Shown: one piece after another, positions 1 through 11,964 of the stretch
Layout: the number at the start of each line of letters is the position of its first letter
How positions within the stretch are numbered: position 1 is the first letter of the stretch
DNA from: Agrypnia vestita
Lineage: Eukaryota > Arthropoda > Insecta > Trichoptera > Phryganeidae
DNA: 64,000 nucleotides
NCBI GenBank assembly: GCA_016648135.1
Contig: JADDOH010001509.1
Location: 94,186 to 158,185 of the forward strand
Reading direction: 5' to 3'
Made by a program: the position numbers and the translations under genes
The notes under the pieces: model-generated
The model's database searches: none
Seen by the model: the letters and a program-made list of their open reading frames with translations, nothing else
What the model was told of the DNA's origin: nothing

Positions 1-1116
1 AGCGAATGGAGAGGGTGGAGGGGAATGTGGGACAGGAGTAGAAGGGAAGATATAATGTACAAATTAGTTTGTGTTAATTATTGTTGAGTTAATTATTAAC
101 CTTCTACTAAGTAATCCGATTGGACATATTTTTCTTTATTTTTAATTTTTCTCTCATAGCTTTGTTTTGCAATAAGTATTAGTAATCTTGCGCGTTTTAT
201 TTATTGCTGCAGCAGTTTATATGAGAAAAAATAATAGAGATGTTCACTACTGCATTAACGTATTAGTTGCAGATTTTGTTGAGGTTCATCTTTAGGACTA
301 GTGAATGGAAATTCACCGCAATCCCAGGACCGTTTTATGAGCGAAAGCTCCCACATCGGTCCTACTCATTCGTTAGCAGGTTGACAATGTTTTTCACTAA
401 TGGCCCTTCCCGTGCGGCATCGTGTAAAGAGCGACGCCGCAAGGTTCGGTCTGCAAAAGACCATTCACTGTTCCTCCTCCAGAACTCAACACAATTTCTT
501 AATTTATTTATTTATAAAAAAAATACAGAAAATAATATTATCAAAAAACACAAAGTAAAAAAATTGAAACAGAATGAAGGCAAGGTTGGATTGGGTGGGA
601 AGGAGGGACATTGAGTCTAACTTAGTCATTATGCCGTTTCTAAGAGGTGTACAACGAGAGGAGAGAACACCACAGATTTCTGTACTGTCACACCACTTTT
701 GGTTCGTCCACTTTCTTACTTACTTAGTGAAGCTTCTGACAGAACCTCCAATATTTTATTTATCTGGTCGTGCCAGGTCTTACGCGAACACTCTCTATTT
801 CTACTACCTTCAACTCTCGCCTCATGAATCTTCTCTACCTTCCTTTCCTGACTCATCCGTTCTACATAGCCAAACCGTCTCAGCGATCCTTTCTTTATTC
901 TATCTATTACACTACAGTCAGCACTATTCCTTCCCCCCTCCCCCCATCCTCCCCCGCCATCCCAGCACCACCAATATGTATTGGCTATGTAGCCAAACCG
1001 TCTCAGCGATCCTTTCTTTATTCTATCTATTACAACTACAGTCAGCACTATTCATTCACTTCTAATTTGTTCATTCTCCACTCTATCGTACAAAAATTTT
1101 CCACACTAACGTCTTA

Positions 1117-1260
1117 GGCCCGGTTGTTTCAAATTCGATCAAAGTAAGCGTAGAGTTTAAACTGAAATTTTACGTTCTCCACCAATTAGACGATCCGTTT
1201 TCGTAAAAATCTATGCTTTTATCGACCGCTTACTTTGATCGAACTTGAAACAACCGGGCC
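1117..1260. mobile_element. Tourist-like MITE (PIF/Harbinger type), copy 1
   Basis: A 144-bp near-palindrome starts GGCCCGGTTGTTTCAA and ends with its reverse complement. TTA lies directly on each side (1114-1116 and 1261-1263), the 3-bp TWA duplication typical of PIF/Harbinger elements. It has no coding capacity. It sits inside the LINE remnant; removing it and one TTA rejoins the LINE reading frame locally. A second copy is at 23162-23306. Confidence 0.85.
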
Positions 1261-1554
1261 TTAGTGACCACATTTCTATAGCATTCAGTTTACTTTTATT
1301 CTTTTTCGCCAATTTCAGGCTTCACATCCATACATCAGAGTTGACACCAGATCTGCATTTGTACTGCTAATGTTTCATTGAAAAATTTTTTTCGCCATAA
1401 TTGCATTCAGAGCACCATTTACTTAATTTTCCACAGTAACTCTCCTTTCAATATCATTCTCAGCCTTGCCGTCCTCTACTTCACATACTACCAATTTGCC
1501 AAATTCACAAACTCGTTCACTTGTTCTAAGTATTTACTGCTTACCATTACATCT

Positions 1555-1902
1555 CACTACGTCTCTCTCGAACACCATCAATTTTGATTTCTACATTCGT
1601 CATCACTTTCCATTGTCATCGCTAATCAATACTTTGTCGGATACTTTATTCCTAGTCAGCATTCGGAGATATTCGTCTACTTGTTGAACGTCTATGTTGA
1701 TGGGAATATTCCTATGTTTTTCCAAATTCACTACGTTTTTCTCGAACACCATCACTTTCGATTTGCCTACATTCATCAGAAGTTAACTCTTCATTGTTAT
1801 CGCTAGTAAATAGTTTCCCGATACTTTATTGCTAGTCGGTATTCGGAGATATTCGTCTATTTGGTGAATTTCTATATTCATGGGAATATTTCTCTGTTTT
1901 TC
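1555..1902 (-). repeat. Direct tandem duplication of about 172 bp inside the LINE remnant
   Basis: Two adjacent diverged units, about 1555-1722 and 1727-1902, both contain TCTCGAACACCATCA, a GATACTTTATT block and ATTCGGAGATATTCGTCTA. On the minus strand each encodes a DEYLRI-like peptide of the LINE, so the duplication happened within LINE coding sequence. Confidence 0.75.
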
Positions 1903-2069
1903 CAGATATTCTTTTTTTTCTCTCAACAGATTAAATTCTTTTATTCTTTCAATTCCAAGTACATATCGAGACAAAGAACTCCAAGACGAGAATTCCCCCG
2001 TCCAAGCCTACCAAACCTGACCAAGCGCTGTAGTGTCGGAGTCATGACAGTCGAAAAAATACAAACGGT

Positions 2070-4180
2070 TGGAAATATCGGGTAATGATGATCCAATCAC
2101 ATTCAGCAAATTATTGGGTATTCTTCAGTTCAGGGTAGTATTCAGTTCAGTTTCAATATTTTGATACTTTCCTACGATTTTAATTTGTCCTTGATTTCAG
2201 TATGATTAAATGAAATAATTTTTAATTAAAATGATTTCAAGAGTTTTGTTTTCGATACAAAGTCCGCATCAAATCCATTACTTAAGATAATTCATTGGAA
2301 TTTACAGCTCATACCTAACTAAATGTGTATATAGATAGGTTTAATATTCAGAAATCGATATCACGTAGTAATAGATAATGTTAATCGTCAGGGATTTTCA
2401 GATATGCCTAGTATTTATTGAGTCACTATTTGAAATATTTTTAATCATTATTATTGGACAAAAAAGGTCAGCCTCTTTTTATTTAGTAACACACTGATCG
2501 GTACAAACCAGAATAATTTATTAGTATTTAAAACTGGTGCTCAGTATTTACTATTATTATAATATTAGTACGTAAAAAAATAAAAATATACACACAAAAA
2601 ATTAAGAACATGAATGAAAGACAATGAGAAAAGAGAATATTTTTAATTGAGATAAATTATAGAAGTCTCAAAGAGACGAATCTATTGTGTTATCAGAATA
2701 TAAATAGAAAAATATTGTTAGAATATATTTTTTGTTTATCATTAAAATTATTTAGTGTATCAAACAATCAAATTATTTAAGAAATATTTAAAAAATATAC
2801 AACAGTTTCGAGATTTTATGACAGTATAAGTTATTTAGTTATTTTCCAACCTTCTTAAATACTGTAATTAATTCATTTTACTAGATAAGGGCATTAATGC
2901 TTGCAGTATTTAATTTAATTTAACGTATTTCCATTTTGAAGCAGTACATCATTTTACTATGGTTTCAATGTGATTTTGTTAGGTTAGGTTAATTTTATTA
3001 TTTACATTTTATTTGATTTAATAACTTTGATTCGCGCGGGAATGTCGGCGCGGCATATCGTCGCGGCTCTGTCGGGATTTTTTATGCGGGATGGATTTTT
3101 GCAGCTTTGTCGTTGAGGCTCTATCGGCGCGGCTTTGTCCTGCGCGGGTTTGTGAGGTTGCCGGTTCAGTCTGCTGTGCATTCCCCTCTCTCTTGCAGGT
3201 CTACTCTGATATTATCCGCTCGACTACTTCACAGTCTTCTCATCAGTGTCAATGGGAAGATCATCATACAAAACTATAGTCTTGACCCTGTTGTCTATGA
3301 TGGATTTGTACTTAATACGGAACTCATCCGCTCTCGCTATGTATAGACTGAGGCTTCTTCACATTCATTTCCTTTAGAATATGTCATTTTGACACCATCA
3401 GGTATTAATACCATTCCAAAAGTTCCTAGTTTCTTCATTTTCCTGATATGTAATGACGTTTAGTGCTGAAAATCTTGAGCAAGAATAATTTCCGGGGACC
3501 TGCAACCTGCTGTCTTACATTAAATTGAGATATCAAACTTTAGCCCATATAGACTATCATTTTTAATATGTGATTAAGTTTTAATAATCACATAATAGTA
3601 TAGATATGTGACGTAGAAACTTGTTGACTTAAAATGTTTATTAAAAACTGAACAACCTTTGTCCATAAAAATATGTCATTAAAAATAGTTTAAATCTCGT
3701 CTCTGCAAAGTCGCGAATTACGTGCAATCAAGCTTATGTCTCGGCGTGACAAGAACAAGGAAAGTTTTGTGTATTAACAGGCTCTTGGTTTGGAAAATTT
3801 GAATCAAAATTTTTGCGAGTTAACACGCTGGTGGCATATTAAACTAACACGCTTGTCCAAGGGGTCAAAGGAAGGGGCTAATGGAAGAAGGGCAAATGGC
3901 GAGTATTTTGCGCTTTAAATACGAAACAACACTTCAGAACCTTTTCAGAAAAGACCTTATTATCCAGGTTGAAAATTGCTGATTCTACAAATATAGTGAT
4001 CCTGCAACACACGGAAAATATACATAAAACAATATAACTCGTAATAATGTTTCCAACACGATATTGCTACAAAATTTTTAAATACAGATAAAACCTGTTT
4101 TTGAAGTGGTATTTCAAGACAGAACTTCCAGAACTTAATCACAACATCAACACACAAGCCCTCATGTCCTCTGAGGACCT
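2070..4180. other. Intergenic, AT-rich; no gene recognised
   Basis: I see no supportable coding region. The part at 3030-3260 is richer in GC (GTCGGCGCGGC and similar) with short open frames but no recognisable domain, and it may be old transposon debris. The remainder is simple AT-rich sequence. Confidence 0.5.
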
Positions 4181-4181
4181 A

Positions 4182-4798
4182 GAGAAGATATACCTACAAA
4201 AGAATATCCCTAAAAACTCTAATGAAATATATCTTGAAACAACAGAGAAATACCTGGCTAGATAATAATGAGCGACCAATGAAAATGTCAATGAGATTGA
4301 AAGAGGTTACATGGAATGTCAAAAATTTATATTAATTGGCAGTTTTCAGATATCTACTAAATTAAGAAAAAAATACAAACTATATACTAGTATTTATGTA
4401 TGATTTATATAGTTTTTTAAATGATATTGTTCGTTGAAGATTGAATCAAAGTACATATAGATGTAATCTTTTAAAATACGAACTAAAAAAAATTGTTTTG
4501 TGTTATAGGTCGACCACAATCAAAAGACCGTTCCCTAGCTTTGTCCGGTAAGAAGAAAGCGAGAGAAAGTTGCCTGGCAAGCCCGTATTATAAGCCTCAA
4601 TATGATATTCCAAATAAATATATATTTTTTAGTTTAAAAAAGGTTACTTACGTACTAGAAAAACTTCTTTTGTGTTCTTTCAATCTCATTGACATTTTCA
4701 TTGGTCGTTCATTATTATTTAGCCGGGTATTTCTCTGTTGTTTCAAGATATATTTGATTAGAGTTTTTAGGGATATTCTTTTGTAGGTATATCTTCTC
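4182..4798. repeat. Large inverted repeat, arms about 120 bp, flanking a dispersed repeat
   Basis: The left arm (4182-4303) and right arm (4678-4798) are reverse complements with only a few mismatches. Each contains AGAAGATATACCTAC, CTTGAAACAACAGAG and GACCAATGAAAATGTC (or complements). The spacer holds a segment at about 4528-4677 that recurs at 24298-24432. The layout fits a foldback transposon or an inverted duplication of one repeat. No protein function is assigned. Confidence 0.75.
4528..4677 (+). repeat. Dispersed repeat shared with 24298-24432
   Basis: About 145 bp starting at CCCTAGCTTTGTCCGG is nearly identical to a segment inside the hAT-like element at 24165-24882. Both copies stay partly open and encode SGKKKA(R/E)ESCLASPYYK, which could be a transposase N-terminal scrap, but I cannot name the family. 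Confidence 0.65.
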
Positions 4799-5724
4799 GA
4801 GGTTGATCGGGTCTTGGCTTTTTAATTTATTTATTTATTATTTTACAAAAACAATGCTTCTGGTCGTAGGACCACACTGTAGCAAGATAATCTGATGGCA
4901 CACATTTAGATATATTTAGTCTGTATGAGTGCAGGTACGCAGAAAACGATAAAAATGCTCACACATGCATCCTTAGAAGAGATAACACGTAATTGATTAG
5001 ACATTTTTGGCGACAAAGGCCATTGACATTCCAGCTTCGGGGAAGTGTGTTGTCGGCCATCTTGTAAAGGTGAGTGTGATTTTTCTGTCATAATTCACAA
5101 ATTTTTAAGATTATTTCTATGTACCTGGATACTTGATTTTCTGCTATGTATTACTCGTATGTATTATGCTTTAAGCTTTGGTGCTTTGTGTTAATTATTT
5201 CTTTAAATTCCAGCTATAACTTAAACAGGTAAGTCCCCAGTTCATTTCTTATTTCCATAGCCATGCAGTACCTAATACAGATCTAAATTCATAAATTCTT
5301 TCCTATAACCTGAGTCGAGATCAAGGCTGCATATGGGTATATTTTTTCATGGTATATTGAAAGATATTTTCAGTGTTATTGATAATATAATAACTAACAA
5401 CGATAAATCTAGCCCCAAAAGTTACTGTATTATCAGCTGGTGGTGATTAATAAAGAGAAGGAAATGATACAATTTGTTCCCATAAAACCGTTTGTTCTTT
5501 CACAACAACAACAGGGATTGTAAAGAGATCGGTCAATTTCGAAAGTGCGCTAAGAGTGTAGACGTAATGGTGCCTGTGTTCAAATTTTATTTATTCAATG
5601 AAACAGACAGTATAATTAATACATAATTCATATTATATTTATATGATCATAGAAATTTCCTTGGGTAAAAGTAAAGGAATAAGGAGTAAAAATATTGTTT
5701 TTTTTATGAAATATAAAATAAATT

Positions 5725-5835
5725 AAATTTAAATAAATATTATTATTAAGTTCTGAAGATAAAGTGCTACTTTAAATGTGACAGCTGGTTCGGCTTGTAA
5801 GGCCATTATCAAACATTTTGTAGAACTTAATAATA
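5725..5835 (-). repeat. Penelope-like terminal scrap with degenerate hammerhead-like core
   Basis: On the minus strand, TTTGATAATGGCCTTACAAG is followed by CCGAACCAGCTGTCACA. The same sequence, slightly changed, occurs on plus at 32742-32840. The order resembles the hammerhead core CUGAUGA, stem, GAAAC, but several core bases have changed, including GAAAC to GAACC here. It is probably inactive debris of a retroelement terminus. Confidence 0.4.
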
Positions 5836-6199
5836 CTTTTTTTTTAAATGTCATTAAAAATAAATATGGAGTTCTATAAACTAAACATAAAAACCATAAA
5901 TAATAAAAATTAGCCACAGGTGAAGAAAGTTACGGAAATAAAATAAATCAAATTAAATTAGAAAATAAATTTACTAAAGTGCCAAAATGGAATAAAAAGT
6001 AAAATTAAACATAATAAAAATAAGCCATAGAAAATAAATCAAGTTAAATAAGAAAATATATTAATAATATATAAAGTGCCAATAAGAAAAAGAAAGAAAG
6101 TGATAACGAAAGTTAAATTAAAGTAGAAGATAAATTAATAAGTACATAAAGTATGTTCCAAAAAGAAAATTTACGAGTGTAATCAATACACTTATAAGG

Positions 6200-6285
6200 G
6201 TGGGAAAGGGAAAAGAAAAGGAGAGAACATGCTTGTACACACATATCCGCATGCATACATACACAAATGTACGTACACACATTTT
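6200..6285. other. A-rich and CA-rich spacer
   Basis: Low-complexity purine-rich then (CA)-like sequence with no gene. It abuts the poly-T that marks the 3' tail of the reversed SINE fragment next to it. Confidence 0.5.
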
Positions 6286-6403
6286 TTTTAGTAAAAATAG
6301 AGATGCGAACACGGAATACATGTCACATCAATATTCTTACTATTTTCAAACTAAGCTAAACGCCTGTGCTATGAAAATAGAACTAACTTGCTAGTCTGGA
6401 GTT
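6285..6403 (-). mobile_element. SINE fragment (3' part), minus orientation
   Basis: The sequence matches in reverse complement the body and tail of the tRNA-derived SINE at 14284-14470, including the block read on plus as GATGCGAACACGGAATACAT and the ATTTTCAAACTAAGCTAAACG block. The tRNA-like head is missing, as in a truncated copy. An A-rich tail is present as poly-T at 6281-6289. Confidence 0.75.
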
Positions 6404-6496
6404 ATTAATATATTGTTAATTAATATATGTTAGTATTAATTTCTTTGGGAGTAACCCGCGTCAAAATCTGGTCCTTAGAAGGACCATTCATCAACC

Positions 6497-6530
6497 GACG
6501 TTTCGCCTGAATCACAACAGGCATCATCAG
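6497..6530 (-). ncRNA. Hammerhead-ribozyme-like core, best preserved of the window
   Basis: On the minus strand CTGATGA is followed by GCCTG, a 9-nt loop region, CAGGC, then GAAAC and GTCGG. CUGAUGA, a 5-bp stem II and GAAAC are the invariant core of hammerhead ribozymes, which Penelope-like elements are known to carry in their terminal repeats. Flanking GGTCCTTAGAAGGACC at 6470-6485 is itself a small hairpin. No Penelope coding sequence is adjacent, so this may be a solo terminal repeat. Activity is not shown. Confidence 0.6.
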
Positions 6531-6839
6531 ATTGTCTTGTTAATAAATTTCCGTCACGAGGGGCAGTGCGAGCACGTCCGTTCGTATCGGAAGCCTATTA
6601 CCAAGTGAGGTCTGGTAAGTCAAAGTCTAAATTTGGGTACTGTGGTCATTATTGGCCTTAATGATTTTTGGGAATTTCGTATTAAATATTGGGAGTTCCC
6701 GGCCGTTGCTGGCCTTAATGGCGTTTGTTTGGCTCCTTGTGATGCGCTTTGTACTCGGTGTTGCTTCTATTGTATCGGTGGTTATATTTAAATATATTTA
6801 TTATTAAATATAATATATATATATTGTGACGAATACGAT

Positions 6840-6920
6840 TTATTACGTTACGTACGATATATATATATATATATATATACACGCCATTTTTAGCTTCTAT
6901 TCTAATTCTATATATATATA
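6840..6920. repeat. (AT)n microsatellites
   Basis: Alternating TA tracts near 6857-6878 and 6912-6922 within AT-rich sequence. No coding content. Confidence 0.8.
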
Positions 6921-7232
6921 TAATTCATAAAGGTTTTTCATATGAAGCTTATCTCAAAAATGGCGTAAAGAACACACTAAGAAGGCACTCGAAATATATC
7001 TTAATAAACCAGTTATGTCGTAAAAAATTAAAAATTACCATTTATTCAATTAAAGTTCATTTATTCACATAGATATTTTTTACAAACTGACAGCTAATTT
7101 AATATGGGCTTCTACTTACAAACTGTAATGCAGGTCTGTTGTATGTGGTTTATGTACTTTAGATTGTAAATTTTTTTATAGCATTTACATTTATACAGCA
7201 TATGATGAGAATATATTATTTATCATTTCACA

Positions 7233-7474
7233 ATTGTGGGGTATGAAAACAAAGGCAGCAATATCCAAATTTTTTTAATTTTTTTTATTGTAGTTACCGT
7301 GGATTACTAAATACTAAACCCTTGCAAAATCACGTTTCTAATAAATCTACAGGACATGTTTCCTATAAAATCTCGAATTCAGTACATTATAAATAAGTAA
7401 TCCTCGGTAACTCCATTAATTTTTTTGGATATTGCGGCCATGGATTTTATACCTCACAATTTTTAAATGATTTT
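7233..7474. mobile_element. Hairpin MITE of about 240 bp
   Basis: The left arm begins ATTGTGGGGTATGAAAAC and contains GCAATATCCAAA and GTTACCGTGGATTACT. The right arm is its imperfect complement (AGTAATCCTCGGTAACTCC, TTTGGATATTGCGGCC, ATACCTCACAAT). Arms of about 75 bp surround a short unique centre. There are no open frames. The superfamily is not determined because a target duplication is not clear. Confidence 0.7.
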
Positions 7475-7479
7475 TGAAG

Positions 7480-9830
7480 CATTCCATATTATATTGTATA
7501 TTACATATATATGTACAAGTATATTACATATCACTTACAAAAAAAATGTCTAAATTTCATCCATTGGCTATTGGTGCTTTTGATTCTAATCCGTTATGTC
7601 ATATTTAATCTAAAAAGGATTTTTTTACTATTTTGGAAATAATTTGAGAAAGCTTAATTGTAATTTTTTTAAAGATCAAATTAAAATTCAACCCCTAAAA
7701 GGAGTAAAGCCAAAAGACCGGTGCCAACTTTGCCCTCTCGGTAGCCGGAACTGAAAGGATACATACTTCATACTTGAGCGCTGAGTGAGATGCCATTCGT
7801 TGTTTATTGTATATGCATTCAGGACAGACAAGATTAAATCCTCACCTATATACATTGTAAACAGACAATAATAGTCACTTTTCTTTTCACGATCGTTAAG
7901 ATGAACTGATTTATATAACTATCTTCTAATTTTACTCTGATTTCCTCTGAACAATCCAATAAGAAGTATTTCCTTATCTGTCTGTCCGTAACTTCCGGTA
8001 ACGTCCGTAACATTTTTCTTATTTGGTTTATTTTTCATTCCTTTAGGTTTTAAAAAAAAAATAACGTAGGAGAAATTCCTCTCTTCCTTTTACCCCACCC
8101 TCCTCCCACGATACACTTTCTATACAAATCTACACCGCTTGTCTACACCCAAATTTTGCATACTATTCTTTAGGAACCGACATGTAAAAGTACGTTATTT
8201 TTGGCGGTCATTTACATGTTACATAACTACAATACATACAATACATAGAAATTTGTAAGCGACAAAATGTCCAGTTGAATTGGGTTCTGAAACCTTATCC
8301 ATATTTTGTTCTTCGACGTAGCATCTTAGGAACTTTGATGTAAGACAACTTCCTTTATGTGGGTTAAGATAAGAAAAATGTCGCCAGCTGTCGGTGCGGT
8401 CTAGGACATTTTGAAGCGATAACGAAATAGTGAGTGATGTTGACCAATCACAATTTGGGTAATGGCAGGATCATCGCATTACTCACATTCGACTCTGTGA
8501 AAATGCTGGAATGTCGCCATAAAGGAAATCAAGATAAAGATGATTGTCATAATTCTTGATCGAATAAAAATGTTATTTTTGAAAAAAGGTTCCTTTTAAA
8601 TTTATTTTCACACAAGTCCCTATTTAGTCATTAGTCTCCCAAGTATTTATTTTGGACTATATTAATGTCTATACTTTCAATTTTCACACATATGGAAATA
8701 AAAACACCTATTTTTTAGTTCCACATTTTTGATTTTTTAAGATGCGTCTTATGAGGGCATTATCAATCTAAATATTTCTCATTAAACAATTTTCGTGTAT
8801 ATTAAAACTATTCAAAAGAGAAGCTATATAATTTTAAGAATTAATGAAGGTTTTTGTATGTCTGCATGATTCTATGAAACAACTCTGTTCAAACACTAAT
8901 GAATGGTAGTACGTATAAGTATTACTTATATACCAATATTTCTCACATACCTTATCTAAATGAGGCAAGAAAACCTAAACTAACATTATATTTGTTAGGT
9001 TAGCTTTATTGTCTCGTGTATGCGTGTCTAATAAAACCATTTGAGTATAGGTATTTGGAAATGATGATTTTGATAGTTTAGATAAATAAATAGTGGTATT
9101 ATAAACGTTTAATCAAAATGAATTTACATTCCACATTAAAATATTTCAACATATTTGACGTTTTCTTCAAAATTTACATTTTATTAATATTCTTCGCTCG
9201 TTCGCTATCATAATTCAAGGCCGCCATATCGAGACATTTTTCTTTAGAATTTAGTTTACCGTCCAAGAGATGGAATGATTAGAGAAATAATGTTACTTTA
9301 TAATTGAGCCGTTGCGCGTTGGTGTCAATATTGTTAGAAAACCATTCTTTTTGTTTTCTTTAGGTACAAATTGTCATTTTTTACATTTTATAAAAAAGTA
9401 GGCCGTGCATAACGTTTGTATGGAGTGAATGAAAAATAAAAAAACTTTAATATTTTACCAAATGAAAATGTACTAAACGTAAAAAAAATACGGAGAAAAA
9501 ATATTGTTTCATAATTGAATCCTTTTTCCGTTGGTACAAGCTATGGCACTTAATTTTATTATTTTTTTCTGAATTCTGGATGACTGAAACAGCATTGATC
9601 ACATAACAGACTTTCTACTTATTTTTCTGAAATCTGAATGATGTAATACAGCTCACTATTGATATCAGCAGTTCAATTAAGAGTGATAGAATAAACTGAA
9701 GCAAAATTTCGAGCACTTTATATACGACTAGGTAATATAATTTGTATATTTATTTGACTTTTAACATACAGTCGTTGCTCTACGAGATGTAAATTTGAGA
9801 CTTGGTCATTATTACTATTACAAGCTGCAA
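7480..9830. other. Intergenic; no gene recognised
   Basis: Long AT-rich stretch without a supportable open frame. At 8075-8185 a segment resembles, in reverse complement, the dispersed GGTCCTAAA...TATGCAAAAT repeat found at 48.4-49.3, 53.4 and 55.3 kb. Otherwise I see nothing that can be named. Confidence 0.5.
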
Positions 9831-9831
9831 C

Positions 9832-10085
9832 CAGTCAGAAATAACATAATATTGGTTCGCGTCTATGCTAAGCACTAGTATATATTTATAGCATCTTTAC
9901 GGCGCTCCACGGAGAGGCGGCCGTGGGAAAGTGCTTGAAACGGCCGGTTCGTGTTTGGTGGCACGGGGTTCAAGTCCCATCACCGGCCGTTTTTTTAGCC
10001 GTGAATTCGAAGTTACGGGGACAAACTGACGGACGGACGGACAGACAACGAAATTATTATGTTCAATTATGATTATTTATTTTTA
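9832..10085 (+). repeat. SINE-like repeat, unit 1 of a pair
   Basis: Shares with 10378-10700 the series TTGGTTCGCGT, CTAGTATATATTTATAG, CGGCCGGTTC, a GGGTTCAAG box and TAGCCGTGAATTCGAA, then a GGACGGACAGACA tail and AACGAAATTATTATGTT. The GGTTCAAGTCCC box resembles a pol III B box, which suggests a tRNA-derived SINE, but no full cloverleaf is evident. Confidence 0.55.
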
Positions 10086-10377
10086 TAATTATATTAATAT
10101 TGATTATGATATTATTTAAACATAACCTTGTTTTCTTGTTATCTCCCAAACTATATGTTGGACACTTTGGAAATTTGAAATATTTGCAACGCAGTTTTAA
10201 TGATGAAGATATTTGTCAAAAATGTTATTTTTGTTAAATATCAGATGATTTGGTGTTTCAAGGTTAAAACATACATTAGAAATATATACATATTAAATAT
10301 TAATTTAATCAAACATTTATGATTAAAATAAAATCAGGAAACCGAAAAATAATATTTTACATTTATAATTCCCTACT

Positions 10378-10630
10378 AGCTATAACCCGTCAAAAATGAC
10401 GGAACATTGCATTGGTTCGCGTATTTGTTAAGCCCTAGTATATATTTATAGTATTATTTTTGCAGTCTACGAGAGTCGGCCGTAGCAACATGCATAGAGC
10501 GGCCGGTTCTGGTTTGCTGGCCCGGGGTTCAAGCCCCACATCCGGCAGTTTAATTTGTTTTGTTTTTAGCCGTGAATTCGAACGAAATTGGGGACCTTAG
10601 ACGACATTACGGACGGACAGATAGATAGAT

Positions 10631-10662
<32 letters not shown>

Positions 10663-10700
10663 GGACAGACAGACAAACAACGAAATGATTATGTTTGATG
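10378..10700 (+). repeat. SINE-like repeat, unit 2 of a pair
   Basis: Second copy of the repeat at 9832-10085 in the same orientation, about 550 bp downstream. It has GGGGTTCAAGCCCC as B-box-like sequence and a longer tetranucleotide tail of GACA/GATA units (about 10614-10678). A piece of the same tail lies in reverse orientation at 41800-41865. Confidence 0.55.
10614..10678. repeat. GACA/GATA tetranucleotide microsatellite
   Basis: About 65 bp of GATA, GACA and variant GACG/AACA units forming the tail of the SINE-like repeat. Tails of this kind are hypervariable in length. Confidence 0.85.
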
Positions 10701-11093
10701 ATTGCACGTCATGACTCTTTTGACGGAGACAATTTACGAAAAACTAGTTTTCCATTTACGTTGTTTAATATTTTTGAAAATAGTTAGGGTTAAAAATACG
10801 ATAAATTTGTTATCTGTTTCGACACTGAAGTAACAGACATTAAATCTATTATTTTGTAATCTAGTACAGAGATACGCATGCCCCTTTAAAGGCTTTAAGA
10901 TAACTCCATTTGAAGGTAATATAAAAAATAGATAATTCTTGACAAAATCAATAAAGGATTTCATAGTTTGTTATTATTTAATCCGAGATAATACATAACT
11001 TCGTTGCGCTACGTGATATAGACGAATGGGAATTTTTTTTTGATGAGTGAAGTTTCGAAGTGGTTTTAATCACTGACCTTTTCTAGTATGTAA

Positions 11094-11850
11094 AGGTACT
11101 GATACACATGCTCATTAGTGGCACGTGAGCGTACGCAGTATTGAGCTTCTTGAGCTATTGATAATTAGTAGCATGTATCTATGCCCATTACTAGTAATGA
11201 GCATGCTCATTGCTCATTACTAGCACGTTAAAAAATCAACCGCCGTTTGATTTATGAGCATGCTCACATGATTTTCGGGGGAAAGGGGTATCTTTTGAGA
11301 GTGTTTGAACAGGCTTGCTTATGAGCAAGCTTATGTCATTCGCGGTTAGTATCGATTATCGATGCGATCTTCTCAGTCCGCGACAGATGAAACAAATATG
11401 ACGCGTTAGGAAGATGACAAAACATTACTTTTCGTGACTTATTATAGGAATCACGAATGTCTGTGGATTACTTGGTCGCCGCTATATAAAATTAATATAG
11501 CAATAAATAATGTTTATGAAACTTTATTAAAAGACATGAATGATTCAAATCTTACAATAAAAATATAAAAACTAAAATCAAAAATGTGCGGATGGAAACT
11601 CGGGAACTGTTTTGATTTATCGGTATACTTGAATTTCATATTTCAGTTTGCAAAGTTTCCATTTTGAACAAGATTGTCTCTGTTCTATGACAAGAGCATG
11701 CCAGTAATTAGCATGTGAGTTTGATTGTTAGTTTTGAGTATGCTCATTCATGGGCATGCATAAAATAAGGATGATAATAACGAGCGTGTGTTAGTTCTTA
11801 GAGCATACTAGTTTTGAGCATGCTAAAAATAAGCATGTGTATCAGTACCT
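11094..11850 (+). mobile_element. Harbinger-like non-autonomous element carrying a MADF relic, copy 1
   Basis: 757 bp bounded by inverted termini AGGTACTGATACACATGC and GCATGTGTATCAGTACCT, with TAA directly on both sides (11091-11093 and 11851-11853). The 3-bp TAA duplication fits PIF/Harbinger. Short GAGCATGC-type words recur throughout both subterminal regions in both orientations. The interior holds a decayed MADF-domain reading frame at about 11395-11565. Copy 2 is at 49425-50203. It ends about 115 bp upstream of the TATA-like box of the 12105 gene. Confidence 0.8.
11395..11565 (+). pseudogene. MADF (Myb/SANT-like) domain relic in Harbinger element
   Basis: The frame reads DDKTLLFVTYYRNHECLW followed by a SPLY block, the start of a MADF domain (conserved L, Y, W pattern). 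A stop lies at codon 4 and further stops follow. Harbinger elements are known to encode a second, Myb/MADF-like DNA-binding protein beside the transposase; no transposase is present here. Confidence 0.6.
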
Positions 11851-11964
11851 TAATGACCAGTGATTAAATGTGCTTTGCGAATTTGCCCCAATATCACCAC
11901 CACTGATATTACGCAGCGTTTTTGAACACCGACAAGTTTTCTAATAAAATAATTGTTTAGTATG

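Larger units (their letters stand above)
560..2000 (-). pseudogene. RTE-like LINE reverse-transcriptase C-terminus, decayed
   Basis: Read on the minus strand, short conceptual blocks appear in the order expected for the end of an RTE-type LINE polyprotein: a VMVFEK-like block, NEFV, an IERRV block, LMYGCEAW near 1310-1340, SKLNAIEMWSL just before 1260, ENEQIRSE near 1065-1085, and the late signature IDRIKKGSLRRFGYVERM near 840-900. Frameshifts and stops separate the blocks and the catalytic palm domain is absent, so this is a 5'-truncated dead copy. The IDRIKKGSLRRFGY segment occurs twice (about 850-910 and 985-1048), showing an internal duplication. A 144-bp MITE interrupts it at 1117-1260. 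The assignment rests on family signatures recognised by eye. Confidence 0.7.

Noticed and set aside
2979..2992. Telomeric TTAGG repeats
   Set aside because: Only two units (GTTAGGTTAGG), expected by chance.
10464..10552. tRNA-like segment with GGGGTTCAAGCCCC
   Set aside because: Only the T-arm-like motif is convincing; it is part of a duplicated SINE-like repeat.
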